Part shown: positions 10,592 through 21,499 of the stretch, piece by piece
Numbering within the stretch: position 1 is the stretch's first letter
Layout of the letters: every line of letters starts with the position of its first letter
DNA from: Alentia gelatinosa
Lineage: Eukaryota > Annelida > Polychaeta > Phyllodocida > Polynoidae
Direction of reading: 5' to 3'
Length of the DNA stretch: 64,000 nt
Assembly (NCBI GenBank): GCA_950022655.1
Contig: OX465579.1
Coordinates: 13,739,088 to 13,803,087 of the forward strand
Translations under genes and position numbers: made by a program
Notes under the pieces: generated by a model
What the model was told of the DNA's origin: nothing
Database searches by the model: none
The model's input: only the letters and a program-made list of their open reading frames with translations

Positions 10592-10866
10592 GGCCTCGCG
10601 TCCACCTACTACGATATGGCTCCGATATGGTCTACGATGCACCTCCCGATAAAAAATAAAAATCGCGTCGGAAGGTCACCTGATATCGGGGCAGTTGACC
10701 ACGTTTCTGCGATTAGACACCGATAAAAACCGTGCGTGGTGGATTGGTATGTCTAGACATATTTCTACGATTTTGCACCTTCCCGATATGTCTCCGATAT
10801 TGACTGTTTGTATCGGAGCCATATCGGTAGGTCTAAATTTCTATCGTAGTAGGTGGACGTCGGGCC
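10592..10866 (+). mobile_element. MITE-C copy 2, with duplicated flank
   Basis: Ends GGCCTCGCGTCCACC and GGTGGACGTCGGGCC, with TTA at 10589-10591 and 10867-10869. The ~62-bp flank starting TTAGAGACTTTATAGG occurs on both sides (10533-10591 and 10867-10925). It is followed on the right by the first ~33 bp of another MITE-C (10926-10958). A tandem duplication of flank plus MITE after insertion explains this. Confidence 0.8.
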
Positions 10867-10958
10867 TTAGAGACTTTATAGGGTGAGTAGAGGCTGATAT
10901 TAGACTGGTCTAAAAAGTACAATTAGGCCAGACGTCCACCTATCACGATAGAAATTTA

Positions 10959-11960
10959 TACGACTTGTCAGAGTGTGAGATCTTATGAGAGGGGTGCTAC
11001 AGAACCGCATTGCATTGATGTACACGGGCGGCAGACCAGTGGATTCTTATGGCTATAAGCCTGGTTCATTAAGAATTCTTCTCTCGTAGAGCGCGGTGAG
11101 AATACAGACTACGACTTAGAGAATGTGAGTTCTCATGAGAGGGTGCCAGTGGATTCTCAAGGCTATAAGCCTAGCTCATTAAGAATTCTTCTCTCTTGTA
11201 CAGAATACGACTTAGAGACTGTGAGATCATATGAGAGGGGTCTACAGAACCGCATTGCAGGCCAGTGGATTCTCTAGGCTATAAGCCTAGCTCATTGAGA
11301 ATTCTTCTCTCATAGAGCGCAGTGAGAACCTTGTACAGAATACAACTTAGAGAGTGTGAGATCTTATGAGAGGGGTCTACAGAACCGCATTGCAGGCCAG
11401 TGGATTCTCTAGGCTATAAGCCTAGTTCATTGAGAATTCTTCTCCCATAGGGCGTAGTGGGAGTACAGAATACAACTTAGAGAGTGTGAGATCTCATGAG
11501 AGGGGTGCCAGTGGATTCTCAAGGCTATAAGCCTAGTTCATTAACAATTCTTCTCTCTTGTACAGAATACGACTTAGAGACTGTGAGATCTTATGAGAGG
11601 GGTGCACAGAACCGCATTGCAGGCCAGTGGATTCTCAAGGCTATAAGCCTAGTTCATTGAGAATTATTCTCAAATAGAGCGTAGTGGGAGTACAGAATAC
11701 AACCTAGAGAGTGTGAGATCTTATGAGAGGGGTCTACAGAACCGCATTGCAGGCCAGTGGATTCTCAAGGCTATAAGCCTAGTCCATTGAGAATTCTTCT
11801 CCCATAGAGCGTAGTGGGAGTACAGACTACGACTTAGAGAGTGTGAGATCTCATGAGAGGGGTGCCAGTGGATTCTCAAGGCTATAAGTCTAGTTCATTA
11901 AGAATTCTTCACAGAATACGACTTAGAGAGTGTGAGATCTTATGAGAGGGCTGCACCGTG
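10959..11960 (+). repeat. Satellite made from one arm of MITE-A
   Basis: Nine tandem units carry GTGAGATCTTATGAGAGGGG, then TGGATTCTCAAGGCTATAAG and TTCATTAAGAATTCTTCTC. Spacings of about 88-150 bp fall into a long form with ACAGAACCGCATTGCAGG and a short form without it. The same words form the right arm of the inverted-repeat element at 41.6, 42.4 and 51 kb, so the array is an amplified arm. It abuts a truncated MITE-C. Confidence 0.88.
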
Positions 11961-11984
11961 GCACCCTGGATCATCACGGCGGCG

Positions 11985-12300
11985 TAGGTTGGCGAGCTCT
12001 GACTGGTTTGTAATAATACAGGCGTAACGAGGTTATGAACATGAAATGGCATTCGTCTTATCGCGAGTGGTGTCAGGAGTCATTGCCGCGTGAAGCGGGA
12101 TCAAATTCGGGGCTGAATTAGGGCCGGGGATTGGCACGCCAGGGTGCCGGGCGGCGTGTCACCTTCTATCGGCCGGTTCATTGTTTGTGATGACATGAGG
12201 CTGCCTTACGCCTCCACCGTCGACCCCCTCCCCGGGCCCCCTGTGCGCACACAGACACGCATTGTGGGCACGCACGCACGTCAGCACACGCGTGCTCTAT
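11985..12300. other. GC-rich island without transposons
   Basis: CpG-rich unique-looking sequence between the satellite and MITE-C copy 3. The 73-residue frame starting near 12144 shows no domain. It may be regulatory, by analogy with the other islands. Confidence 0.25.
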
Positions 12301-12424
12301 TAGCACATCATCCGTGGTGTTGTTCGTGGTTTCTGTTCACTCGGTTTACAAGTAAATCGTATTGATAGGTGCAGTGGTTTTTTTTTATTAAAGCGTGCTC
12401 GGATGGGCTATATACGTTGCCTAA

Positions 12425-12705
12425 GGCCCGGCGTCCACCTACTACGATATGACACCGATATGCCCTGCGATGCACCTCCCGATGTAAAATCAAAATCGCG
12501 TCGGGAGGTCACCTAATATCGGGGCAGTTGACCACATTTCTGCGATTAAACACCGATAAAACCCCATACAATGCGTGGTGGATTGACATGTCTAGACATA
12601 TGTCTACGATTTTGCACCTTCCCGATATGCCTCCAATATTCGCTTTTTGTATCGGTGCCATATCGGTAGGTCTAAATTTCTATCGTAGTAGGTGGACGCC
12701 GGGCC
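12425..12705 (+). mobile_element. MITE-C copy 3
   Basis: A 281-bp copy with ends GGCCCGGCGTCCACCTACTA and GGTGGACGCCGGGCC. The left flank is TAA and the right is TTA, so the target duplication is imperfect. Its right flank TTAA is shared with the next element, G1. Confidence 0.82.
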
Positions 12706-12709
12706 TTAA

Positions 12710-12896
12710 GGCCTTTTTCCATTGGCCAACGGTGTAGATTTTCTGTTTTCTCCCTATAGCCTATTTCCACTTTGTATCAGCAGTGCTAAGGTCCGTCGGT
12801 CGTTCCTGACTGTATATCGGTGATGGCCAATGGAAGTAGGATAGTAGGAGAACACAGAAAATCTACACCGTGTTTGTCAGCCAATGGAAACGGGCC
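12710..12896. mobile_element. Family G TIR element, copy G1
   Basis: Starts GGCCTTTTTCCATTGGCCAA and ends GCCAATGGAAACGGGCC. Subterminal GTGTAGATTTTCTG and its complement extend the inverted repeat. It lies directly beside MITE-C copy 3, suggesting insertion at the same TTAA. G2 at 27810-28105 is a longer relative. Confidence 0.65.
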
Positions 12897-12905
12897 TTTA
12901 AGGTT

Positions 12906-13250
12906 AGAGTGGTCACATAAAGACTTCCAGTGTACTGAAAAAAACTATCCCTTCAGTATTCACTGTGATATTGTGAAAGGATCAGGGGGCCATTGTCTCA
13001 GGGTCTTTGAGGCGTGCCCAGCTGACCATGACCAATCACTCAAGACCGAAACACTTTATTGACCTACTGGTACTTGATATGTTTTGATCCTAGACTCCTA
13101 GGCAGTTGCAGAAATAGAAATTTGACTGAGTGCACCGGGTTACAGAAAATTATCCATATACTGAATCTAACCAAACCTTTTAATTGTTATTTATTTATAA
13201 TTGCACACTCATCCATCAATGATCAACACACCATTTGCTCCTAATCTACT
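12906..13250 (+). repeat. Dispersed repeat family I, copy 1
   Basis: Shares long stretches with 45745-46105, such as AGCTGACCATGACCAATCAC and CCTTTTAATTGTTATT. Shorter copies lie at 15515-15740 and, inverted, 46390-46565. No coding potential; class unknown. Confidence 0.7.
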
Positions 13251-13595
13251 TTGTTGAGCTCTTTGAGAGACTATACATTTCTGGGATAAGGGAGCAAAAT
13301 TGCATGGTCCATTGGTATCGGAGGTTTGTTGAAGATCTATGCCCGCCTCAATTAAGTCACAATCGCTATAAAGTGTGTGTTCTTTTTGAGTGTTGATAAT
13401 GTGCCGGGTTTCGGGAGAGGTTATCATAGATTTTCAGAATGCTACACACACTAACCCTGCCCTATCTGTCCGCTAACTCTGTGGCATTGGTACAGTGCAG
13501 AAGGCCAGTATGTCTTAAAGGCGTATCCCACTATCACGATTTGAGCCTCCGACACACTACGATAGCCTTACGACAAGCGTTCCGATGAAAAAAAT

Positions 13596-13661
13596 GAAAT
13601 TTTTATCAGAAGGAACGAGTCTAGCTTTCACGATGGACCCGTTCCTTCCGATAAAAATTTC
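13596..13661. repeat. Short hairpin with ~26-bp arms
   Basis: GAAATTTTTATCAGAAGGAA is mirrored by TTCCTTCCGATAAAAATTTC across an 18-nt loop. The flanking GGCGTATCCCACTATCACGA at about 13520 recalls TIR ends of the local MITEs. It may be the core of a decayed MITE. Confidence 0.5.
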
Positions 13662-14021
13662 AGGACAAAAAAGGCCTGTAAGAGACTTTGGAGGAGACTT
13701 GAAAGAGGTCTCGTAATCACTCTCTTCCTATTGGCCAGATTCACGTGTTTACTGGTCTCAAATTGGTTGCTAATATGTCTTTTCTTTAGTCAGCCCTGTG
13801 GTGACACATAGTGGTATTTTTGGAAACTAATTTCATTATTTATGAATGTATGTAAATCTAAGTAAATAGCACAGTAATTCTCCATCTGCGACCTCCAGTT
13901 TTTATCAAAATCATGATAAATATATTTCCGATAGTTCAAATGAATTAAATAGCTTTTATTTGTTATTTTGAATCACCCACGATACCCCTAGAGGTGTCGT
14001 GCACTAAGACACTTTGGAGAG

Positions 14022-14203
14022 GCCCCAGGACAGTTTTCATGTGGTCTCCCGGCCCGACGATAAAATATAAAACGAGAGGTCGTAAATTGTCGGCTACAAC
14101 TGTTTTTCCAGACGATACTTTGAATTATCAAACCCAGACCCTCATACGACCTCTCTTTGGGTATGTAAAGTCTCGTCGGGCAAAAAAGATAAAACGGGGC
14201 CTA
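14022..14203. mobile_element. Short inverted-repeat element, MITE-like
   Basis: The left part has GGCCCCAGGA, CCCGACGATAAAATATAAAA and GAGAGGTCGTA. The right part carries TACGACCTCTC, TCTCGTCGGGC and CGGGGCC in inverse order. The arms cover most of the element. No target duplication was identified, and an 87-codon frame across it is a by-product. Confidence 0.4.
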
Positions 14204-14394
14204 GTTCTCCCCTGTATGATCCCGGGCAGAACAGGCAGTGCTGGGTGGCTGTGGTAAAACACAGCTGCAGGTTCGTGGGTGGGACCAGCACTGGAATGGC
14301 ATTCTGGACCAAAACTGTAGTGGTGCTTGGAATAAGCTCCAGCTGTACCCAACACCCAGCAATTACAGGTGTATATATGGGTCTACGCACTATG

Positions 14395-14660
14395 TTAGTA
14401 GTATATGGAAATACATGTAAGTAGTATATAAAACGCAGAAGGTTGAACTAGAATACAGAGAAGTAGTATATAAAAATACCGAGAAGTAGTCTATAAAATG
14501 TAGATAAATGGCATATAAAGTACAGATAAGTAGTATATAAAATGTAAATAAATAGCATATGAAATACAGATAGCTTAAGTAGTATATGAAATGCAGAGAA
14601 AATATACAGACAAGTAGTATATAGATTATGTATTAGTATATATGTGAAACGTAGATAAGT
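14395..14660 (+). repeat. Degenerate AT-rich tandem repeat
   Basis: Repeated AAGTAGTATATAAAATG alternates with ATAAATAGCATATAAAGTAC, at intervals of roughly 25-35 bp. Copies are too diverged for an exact unit. Confidence 0.55.
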
Positions 14661-14896
14661 TCACAATACAATACCGATGTCAGTGGCATCATAAAATACC
14701 AAAAGGATTTTGTTAAGAATGCGCTCCTAGATTCAACATTTACTCACATCTATGCACATTTGCATTTAAAGAACTATCATGTGTATTTATAACCATGTAC
14801 TGAGGAATACGTAAGAAAGGTGATCTTCGCTCTGTATCATTACAAAGAGACCAAGTGTGTAACGATGTCTCTCGGTGAATTAAAAGCAATTTAAAC

Positions 14897-15118
14897 AAGA
14901 TGGGATCGCGCTCTGACCCTAAACCTAAATACGTCTCTGAATTTATCTCACCCTTCGGATTGACTAATGGGCTAACATGTGTGACATAATCCACCATTGA
15001 GTATTTTTTCTAAATACTTAATGAGCGTTGGATACGTGCTCCAAATGTTAAGTCTATGGAGAAAAAATACCAGGGGTGAGATATCTATGGTTAAACCTGT
15101 ACCAGGGGTGAGATAAAG
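14897..15118 (+). repeat. Family D repeat, copy D4, half-hairpin
   Basis: GATGGGATCGCGCTCTGACC, the right hairpin arm known from 45.5 kb, leads to TTTATCTCACCC near 14942. The core has AAATGTTAAGTCTATGG and the right box CCAGGGGTGAGATA ends near 15084. A second loose box, CCAGGGGTGAGATAAA, follows at about 15102-15117, so two elements may overlap here. Confidence 0.6.
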
Positions 15119-15514
15119 ACATTGTTCTCATGTTATGTCTATGAGGAGAAATACCAGATAATAGGATATAAACTTCATTAGTCAGGCAGTCGTTATCTCC
15201 ACCAAGGTCACTTAATATCAATTTGTCATCTCTAACATGAACTGACCCCATCAGTTTCTATACATTCTTGCAATAAAGATGTCACATGGTCTTCACACAC
15301 TTTCTCATCTCATACTATTGAGGCTGTATGTACAACCTAAGCTTATAACACGTAACCTGTTATTTATGAATAGGGCTTCTTTGTGTATTTGAGCGCCCGA
15401 TAAGATAGTTGCTTATTTTACAAGCATATCTGTACACATGGAAGATATATGGTAAACATATAATGTGATTATCCCCTGACATACGTGGCACATCGTCTAT
15501 TAAGCCTAGGTAGA

Positions 15515-15740
15515 GTTTATATAGACTTTCAGTGTAAAAATTATCCCTTTGCTATCTGCGTACCAACTATGTGACATTGGGAAAGGTCCAGAGGGCCAGT
15601 GTCTCAGTGTCTTAGAGGCGTGGCCAGCTGACCATGACTAATTACTTATAATTATAACCCAAACCTCTCTTTTTTTAAAGGTAATTCCATGTTCATTCAT
15701 CAATGATGAACATGACCTTTGTTCCAATTTTCTCTGGTTT
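15515..15740 (+). repeat. Dispersed repeat family I, copy 2
   Basis: Matches copies 1 and 3 through TAGACTTTCAGTGTA, GTGTCTTAGAGGCGTG and CATTCATCAATGATGAA. It is more diverged than those copies. Confidence 0.55.
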
Positions 15741-15944
15741 CTTGTCTCGTTCACAGCCCTCTGCCACCATTTTTATGTTATCTGAAACAGTCTGTTGATA
15801 TTTTCACCTCAGTAATCCACATTGACAGACAGATATCCCACAGAGACAGCTTTCTAACGCTAGGATAATATCCATCTCATTCAGTTGTCCGTGGAGGCTA
15901 ACTAGCAGATAACTAAACACGGATATCTATGGCATACTATCAAG

Positions 15945-16220
15945 AGACGTCACGAGTTTGAGTCTGAGTTTATTTATGCCACGCATTTTGTTGGCGCCAT
16001 AATTTCACGAGTCGAAGACGAGTGACATTACGGAGCCAACAAAATGAATGGCATAAATAAGCTCAAACTCAAACGAGTGGCGTCTAGATTTTATCCTACC
16101 CTGTTCCTATATTTTTTCAGTATCAGAAAGTAGTGGCATAAGCGACACTTTATGTCAAACCCGTGACATAAACAGATCGCATGTTAAGCCTATGGCGTTT
16201 TTTATTAGGGGTAGGATAAA
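15945..16220 (+). repeat. Family D hairpin-headed repeat, copy D5
   Basis: A hairpin of about 140 nt (15945-16084) pairs GTTTATTTATGCCACGCATT with AATGAATGGCATAAATAAGC and extends to GACGTCACGAG / CGAGTGGCGTC. Its apex is ACGAGTCGAAGACGAGTGAC. Five nt later TTTTATCCTACCC begins (16089), and the inverse TTAGGGGTAGGATAAA ends at 16220. The core has CATGTTAAGCCTATGG. Confidence 0.75.
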
Positions 16221-16224
16221 GACA

Positions 16225-16990
16225 TTTATCTTAGTCTGTCGTCATAGTATTTGTCTCATACAGATATTGTTCCCATTCACGCAACTTTCCATCTCACAAA
16301 GATACCTTCCCTATTCTTCAACTGTAACCAAAGCTTTTTAATTCATAGCATTTCTTATAACATTTACGTCATTTAATAAGTCATTCCTTTAGTTTAATTT
16401 CCTATGCATCTTGAAACAGTGAATGAAAGGCAATTGCACAGCCCATTACTCCGAAACAAAACACTAAATGTGTACAGAGGAAGTAATGCATGTAAATCAA
16501 GAACAATGTCTCAGATGAATATCTCCGCATTACAAAACACCAGATATCATTTCCATGGATGTGTAGGGCGGAGTAGGAGGAGGAACAGTGGCAAGGATAT
16601 TATTCCAGATTTCTTCCAATATAAGACGTGGCATAAAACCACCCAGTTCACTTCCCAAGAACTTGCCGGATGGTTTGGTCAATCAATTGCCAGACGCATC
16701 GAGCCTTCCCCTTCCTTGATTATTTCCATGATAAGATATCATTTCATTTCTGCGCGCGCGGGGCTGTCGGGCAGGGCGGCGCCTGCCGGTCGTTTAATTG
16801 AAAGACCATGGAGCCTAAACAGCATTAAGTTTGTTAACCCGACTGGCGTGGGCCCTGATGAGAAAGCCAGACCAGGGTCCGCACACAGCAAGCCTAATAC
16901 TGCTTAGAAATGGAGATTTCTGACCCTAGGCATCCCTTATCACGGCGTGTGGAAATTCTATCATTTTCATCATTTTCCCCCCTCCTGCAC
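16225..16990. other. Non-coding stretch, possibly conserved
   Basis: No repeat copy seen. The 167-codon frame 16404-16907 has no domain I recognise. The segment 16745-16880 mixes GC-rich DNA with homeodomain-type words (GTTTAATTGAAAGACC, GCATTAAGTTTGTTAACC), as expected of an enhancer, but nothing proves it. Confidence 0.25.
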
Positions 16991-17011
16991 ACGAATACCG
17001 CACTAGAGCCC

Positions 17012-17800
17012 CTTGGGGGAGGGAGAAGGGAGGGAGGGAGAGAGGGAGGGAGGGAGGAGGAGGGAGGGGGAGGCAGGCAGGCAGGCAGACAGGCAGGGAG
17101 GGTGGCAGGGGGAGGGAGAGGCAGGCAGACAGGCAGGGAGGGAGGCAGGGGGAGGGGGAGGCAGGCAGACAGGCAGGGAGGCAGGGAGGGAGGGAGGGAG
17201 AGAGCGAGGGATGGGGAGGGAGCGAGGGATAGGGAGGGAGGCAGGGAGGGAGGCAGGGGGGCAAGGAGGGAAGCAAGCAGGGAGGCAAGCAGGGAGGCAG
17301 GCAGGGTGTTAGGGAGGCAGGGAGGGAGGCAGGCAGGCATGGAGGCAGGCAATCAGGGAGGGAGGGAGGCAGGGAGGGAGGCAGGGAATTAGGGAGGCAG
17401 GGAGGGAGAGAGGGAGGCAGGGAGACAGGCAGGGAGGGAAGGAATGAGCCAGGGAGGTAGGCAGGGAGGCAGGTAGGCAGGGAGGTAGGGAGGCAGGGAG
17501 GCAAGAAGGGTGGGACAGAGGGAGGCAGGGAGGCAGACAGGGAGGCAGACAGGGAGGCAGGAATGAGCCAGGGAGGTAGGCAGGGAGGCAGGTAGGCAGG
17601 GAGGTAGGGAGGCAGGGAGGCAAGGAGGGTGGGACAGAGGGAGGCAGGGAGGCAGACAGGGAGGCAGACAGGGAGGCAGGCAGGGAGGCAGACAGGGAGG
17701 CAGGCAGGCAGGGAAGGAGGCAGGGAGGGGGCATGATACCGCACTGGAGCCCCGAGGAGGAGAGAGGGAGGGAGGGAGGGGGGAGGGAGGGGCGGACAAA
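17012..17800 (+). repeat. GGCA/GGGA array with 119-bp higher-order unit
   Basis: A purine-rich array of GGGAGGCAGGCAGGCAGACA-like words. A ~119-bp block starting GAATGAGCCAGGGAGGTAGG is duplicated in tandem (17442 and 17561). The outer flanks share ATACCGCACTRGAGCCCC at 16995-17012 and 17736-17753. Very long open frames on both strands are repeat translations (Pro/Leu/Cys or Arg/Glu/Gly). Confidence 0.92.
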
Positions 17801-17809
17801 CGGGGACTA

Positions 17810-18320
17810 CTTGCGGCGACGTCCCGGCGGCGGCGATACGGAGGCGGAACGATATGAGTGATGGGCGGTGATTTGTCGGTTTATCTCGGACGCCGCCTCG
17901 GCGTCTTGTCCTCGCGCCAATCGAGAAGTCATTTTCAAACCGCTCCGTCAGAACGTGAAATTTTCATTAATGTGGTTGGATTAGGTCATATTTCACGGTC
18001 CTACGTGCGGCCGGCCGGGCGGGGGGCGGGGGGCGGGCGGGGGCGGGGCCGGGATGGGGGACGGGTCGGGTGTGGCTTCGATTGGGGGCGGTTCGGGTTG
18101 GTTCAGCGGGGGATGCTGCGGTGGAGCTGGGGTTAGCAAGAAGTGGGTTATCTCGGTCGCAGAAACTCGACCCCAGGAGTGAGTTGCTCGCTGCTGTGGG
18201 CGCGAGTGTTACAATGACGATGTATTGCGACCCCCGCCCCCGCTCGGCCGCGGACAGCGGAGCATTGTTGGGCCTGACACACGGGGATTCTGGCGTAGTA
18301 TAGAAGAGTCAGGATGGCAT
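17810..18320. promoter_or_regulatory. GC-rich island, putative regulatory block
   Basis: CpG-rich DNA with an unusual AT-rich core near 17930-17995 (GTGAAATTTTCATTAATGTGG then TTGGATTAGGTCATATTTCA), resembling an enhancer with RUNX- and Otx-type words. The rest is GGCGGGG-rich. Inference only. Confidence 0.3.
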
Positions 18321-18382
18321 GGCTGCTTGTTACTTAAAGGAATTTCTATATTTTCACATCTTAGTTTATAGGCAAAATTTCC

Positions 18383-18995
18383 AGACGTCAATCTCGAGTG
18401 GTTTACAGAACCGCCTGTACACATATAACCATCGTTTGTTGCATTTATTATCCATCTTTTTGAATAAATTAAACCCACTAATTGTGATATTAAGGCCTGG
18501 CGCCCACCTACTACGATAGAAATTTAGACCTACCGATATGTCGCCGATACGAAAAGCAAATATCGGAGACATATCGGGAAGGTACAAAATCGTAGACATA
18601 TGTCTAGACATACCAATCCACCATGCATTGTATGGAGTTGTTATCGGTGTCTAATCGCAGAAACATGGTCAACTGCCCCGATATTAGGTGACCCTCCAAC
18701 GCGATTTTGATTTTGTATCGGGAGGTACATCATAGACCATATCGGAGCCATATCGTAGCAGGTGGACGCCGGGCCTAAAGGGTATAATAATAGGCACTAT
18801 TTATTTGCTCTACAGCACAAAGGGGTTATTTTTCCCGTATACCATGGTTTTGAGGCCGTATACCACAAACATGAATCCGTATACCACAGTTATGGTATCT
18901 GACAGGTTTTTAATAATGGGTGCATGGTGGTTTACTGAGTCCCCATACATTTCCAATGATGTCTTTGCATACGATGGATAATAAAACATCTCCAA
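18383..18995 (+). repeat. Family E repeat, copy E1, interrupted by MITE-C
   Basis: The right hairpin arm (CGAGTGGTTTACAGA, AACCATCGTTTG) leads to CATCTTTTTGAATAAATTAA. After the MITE-C insertion the family continues with TTGCTCTACAGCACAAAGG, CCGTATACCACAGTTATGG and TGACAGGTTT. The order matches E2 and E3, which fixes the MITE as an insertion. Function and class unknown. Confidence 0.8.
18494..18775 (-). mobile_element. MITE-C copy 4, inserted in repeat E1
   Basis: A 282-bp copy in reverse orientation (starts with the AGAAATTTAG arm). TAA flanks it at 18491-18493 and 18776-18778. In E3 the empty site is at 45232-45234. Confidence 0.9.
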
Positions 18996-19009
18996 CGACC
19001 ACGCTCATC

Positions 19010-19660
19010 CTTCCTGTGCTATTCGGTGATAAATTAATAATCCCCGCGACTCCTCGGAGCGGACACTGGGTCAGGTTGGATGTTAATTGAAGCCACGTCG
19101 AGAACGGGTACCGACTAATGAGATGGGTCGAGCGCTGCGGGAAGCGGCGTGATTTAATGGCCTCATTGACTGAGTAAATGAAGCGGAGCGGGTTTGTTTA
19201 CCCCCCTCCGCTTTACAAACCCGGCCACTGCACTACAACCCTTCACAGACACCCCATCCTAGACCCTCTCTCTCTACAGAAACCGGCTAGCACCGGAAAG
19301 TGGGCGTCAGCCTGGCGTAACGAGAGCTACCGGCGGCCGGGCCGTCAGTCTCCCGCCTTTTCCGGCAGCCCATCGCCAGGGGAATTTCCCCTAGCGCGTC
19401 TCCGAGTCGGATTAGTGGCGGACAAGGCGGGAAGGACGCCTCTCAATTAGATTTTCTCAGGTAATTTGCGTCCAAATTAGTGGCCGCCGACCCGCGTGCG
19501 GTTAGGGACGATCAGAGCGTCGCGAGGCCGCCACAAAACGCGCGCGGTTTACACAAGTGGATCAGTGAGCGCGCCGACAGCATTGATCACATCTGGCACA
19601 CAGCCAACCCCAATGTCGTCTGCCACCCCCTAAAAATGCCGTCTGCCTCAAACGTTTCCC
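19010..19660. promoter_or_regulatory. GC-rich island, putative regulatory block
   Basis: No transposon copies. Contains TTAATTGAAG, ACTAATGAGATG, GTGATTTAATGGCC and two similar GCGTCYCCGAG/GTCCAAATTAG stretches in CpG-rich context. Frames at 19178-19450 and 19480-19809 have no recognisable domain. Confidence 0.3.
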
Positions 19661-19931
19661 GCTCTTTTCTGTCCGTGCATAAAATACCATGCTCGAGACC
19701 GTGGAGGATATATGGAAATGTGATTAATGAATTTTTGTGTGTGTGTGTGTTCCTGTGCAGTGTTTATGAAAACACAAATATTGACCCTGTTTTGATTTGC
19801 ATTGTTTAATCATTGTTCTTGTTTGGACACGCATGACACTCGTGATAATTGGGTGTCGTAGTTTTATGTGCGGACTGAGAATGTGATTGGTGCATTGCCG
19901 TACACAATATCATAAGATTGAATGAAGATTC

Positions 19932-20202
19932 GTAACTTTATCTCACCCCTGGTATTTGTCTTCATAAATTGGGGACTCGTATCCAACGCTCATTAGATAT
20001 TTAGGAAAAAAATATCCAACGGGAGATTATTACGTGAAAAGCGCCCACTTTGGATGACTGTAATTTTTCTCAACTGAATAAAAAAAAAATTAAAAAAATG
20101 TCACAAATGTTAGCCCATTTATCAATGTGAAGGGTAAGATAAATTCAGAAACCCGTTCAAGTTTAGGGTCAAAGCTAGATTCCATCTCGTTTGAATCACA
20201 AT
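19932..20202 (-). repeat. Family D repeat, copy D6, inside a 19-bp direct duplication
   Basis: TTTATCTCACCCCTGG at about 19938 is matched by GGGTAAGATAAA near 20142, followed by half a hairpin arm (CAAGTTTAGGGTC, CCATCTCGTTTGAATCAC). The flanks 19913-19931 and 20203-20221 are identical: TAAGATTGAATGAAGATTC. The 19 bp are not part of other D copies. Confidence 0.65.
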
Positions 20203-20229
20203 GTAAGATTGAATGAAGATTCAGGACTA

Positions 20230-20814
20230 TATGCATCTTTATAGAAACAAATCTGTAAATCCAGTGTGGTTGATAAGGCGTTAACGCGACTAGCGAGTAA
20301 GTGACTGATTCGAACGCGGATTTTGGCAAATTTCGCGCGGAATTTCACCTCGATTTTTCAGAACTTGACCGTGGTTGGTTGAGGATGGTCAGATGATCTA
20401 AATCCAGTGTTTTCTTTGCCTGTTAGTGCAGATAAAGACAAAGGAAAGGTTTTTTTCTGAGAGAATAATACCGCCCGAACACACGCGCAGAGAGCTGACG
20501 GGGGGAGGCCCATCTCACAAGATGGATTTTGCACACACAAATCCGTTTCCAATGATTTATTGTTTTTGTTTTATTTCAAGTAAATATACAACAAAACATT
20601 ATGCTATTGCAGGTTTTATGTGTCTCCTGTGGTTACACTAAGGTAAGCAGGTTTACAACAATGAGTAAGTCGGTACGGCATCAAAGATGCATATAATACA
20701 ATGGTGATAATATATGGTATAATGAGAGGAGATGGTACATAATGCGAACATATCATTAGGTATTATTTTATGTTGTACATCCAAAATATGATACATATTG
20801 TTTAATGGGAAATT
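20230..20814. other. Non-coding stretch
   Basis: No gene seen. ATCTTTATAGAAACAAATCT near 20228 recurs near 20908 as a short dispersed similarity. Otherwise featureless. Confidence 0.35.
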
Positions 20815-21215
20815 AATTTTTTTTAATCAAAATGTTACCTAAAAGAAGTAATATTCTAAATAACTAGATATCCCTGTGAGTCTGTGTGGCTATGATATCT
20901 CAGTATCTTTATAGAAACAATTCTCCAAATACAGTGGGCATGATGTACATCCAAATTATAATATATAATGTATAATGAGAAATGATAGAAATTATTAAAA
21001 TGTTACCTAAAAAGAAGTAATATTCTAAATCAATATATACCCCCGTGAGCTTGTATGGGAACTGATAAAAATTATTAAAATGTTACCTAAAAAGAAGTAA
21101 TATTCTAAATCAATATATACCCCCGTGAGCTTGTATGGGAACTGATAGAAATTATTAAAATGTAACCTAAAAAGAAGTAATATTCTAAATGAATCCTCGT
21201 GAGCCTGAATGGCTG
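20815..21215 (+). repeat. 80-bp tandem repeat, AT-rich
   Basis: TGTTACCTAAAAAGAAGTAA recurs at 21001, 21081 and (TGTAACC) 21161, exactly 80 bp apart. An older copy starts near 20832. The unit includes CCCCGTGAGCTTGTATGG. Confidence 0.85.
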
Positions 21216-21499
21216 TGATACCTCATTTTGTCCCATGATAGTGTGTAGTAATACATACTTACATCAAGATAACAGGGAAAACAGCGGATTTGGTGTGGCT
21301 AATATAGAGGTATAATGATACGCTGCGAGGGATCCTATCGTTTAACGAATGGGTGCTTCCTGTACCCGATGGCTAATGATATAGTGTCCAGCACGGATAT
21401 TATTACATGGACCCGACATGGTAATAACGCACCGTACAAAATACTCCCGTGCTGGCAAACAAGTTCCACCGGCAGCACTAATACTTACGTCCACAGATT

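Noticed and set aside
10695..10886. Similar ~60-70 codon frames at 10695, 12528, 18366, 35606, 35848 and 55440
   Set aside because: They are the same shadow frame within MITE-C copies and not a conserved gene.
10959..11960. CRISPR-like array of regular repeats
   Set aside because: Units are 88-150 bp, derived from a transposon arm, with no unique spacers; the genome is eukaryotic.
16404..16907. 167-codon + strand frame
   Set aside because: No family resemblance, no flanking splice or promoter evidence, and it ends beside the GGCA array.
16894..17799. Very long open frames on both strands (up to 272 codons, Pro/Leu/Cys- or Arg/Glu/Gly-rich)
   Set aside because: They are translations of the GGCA/GGGA array, which lacks stop codons in several frames.
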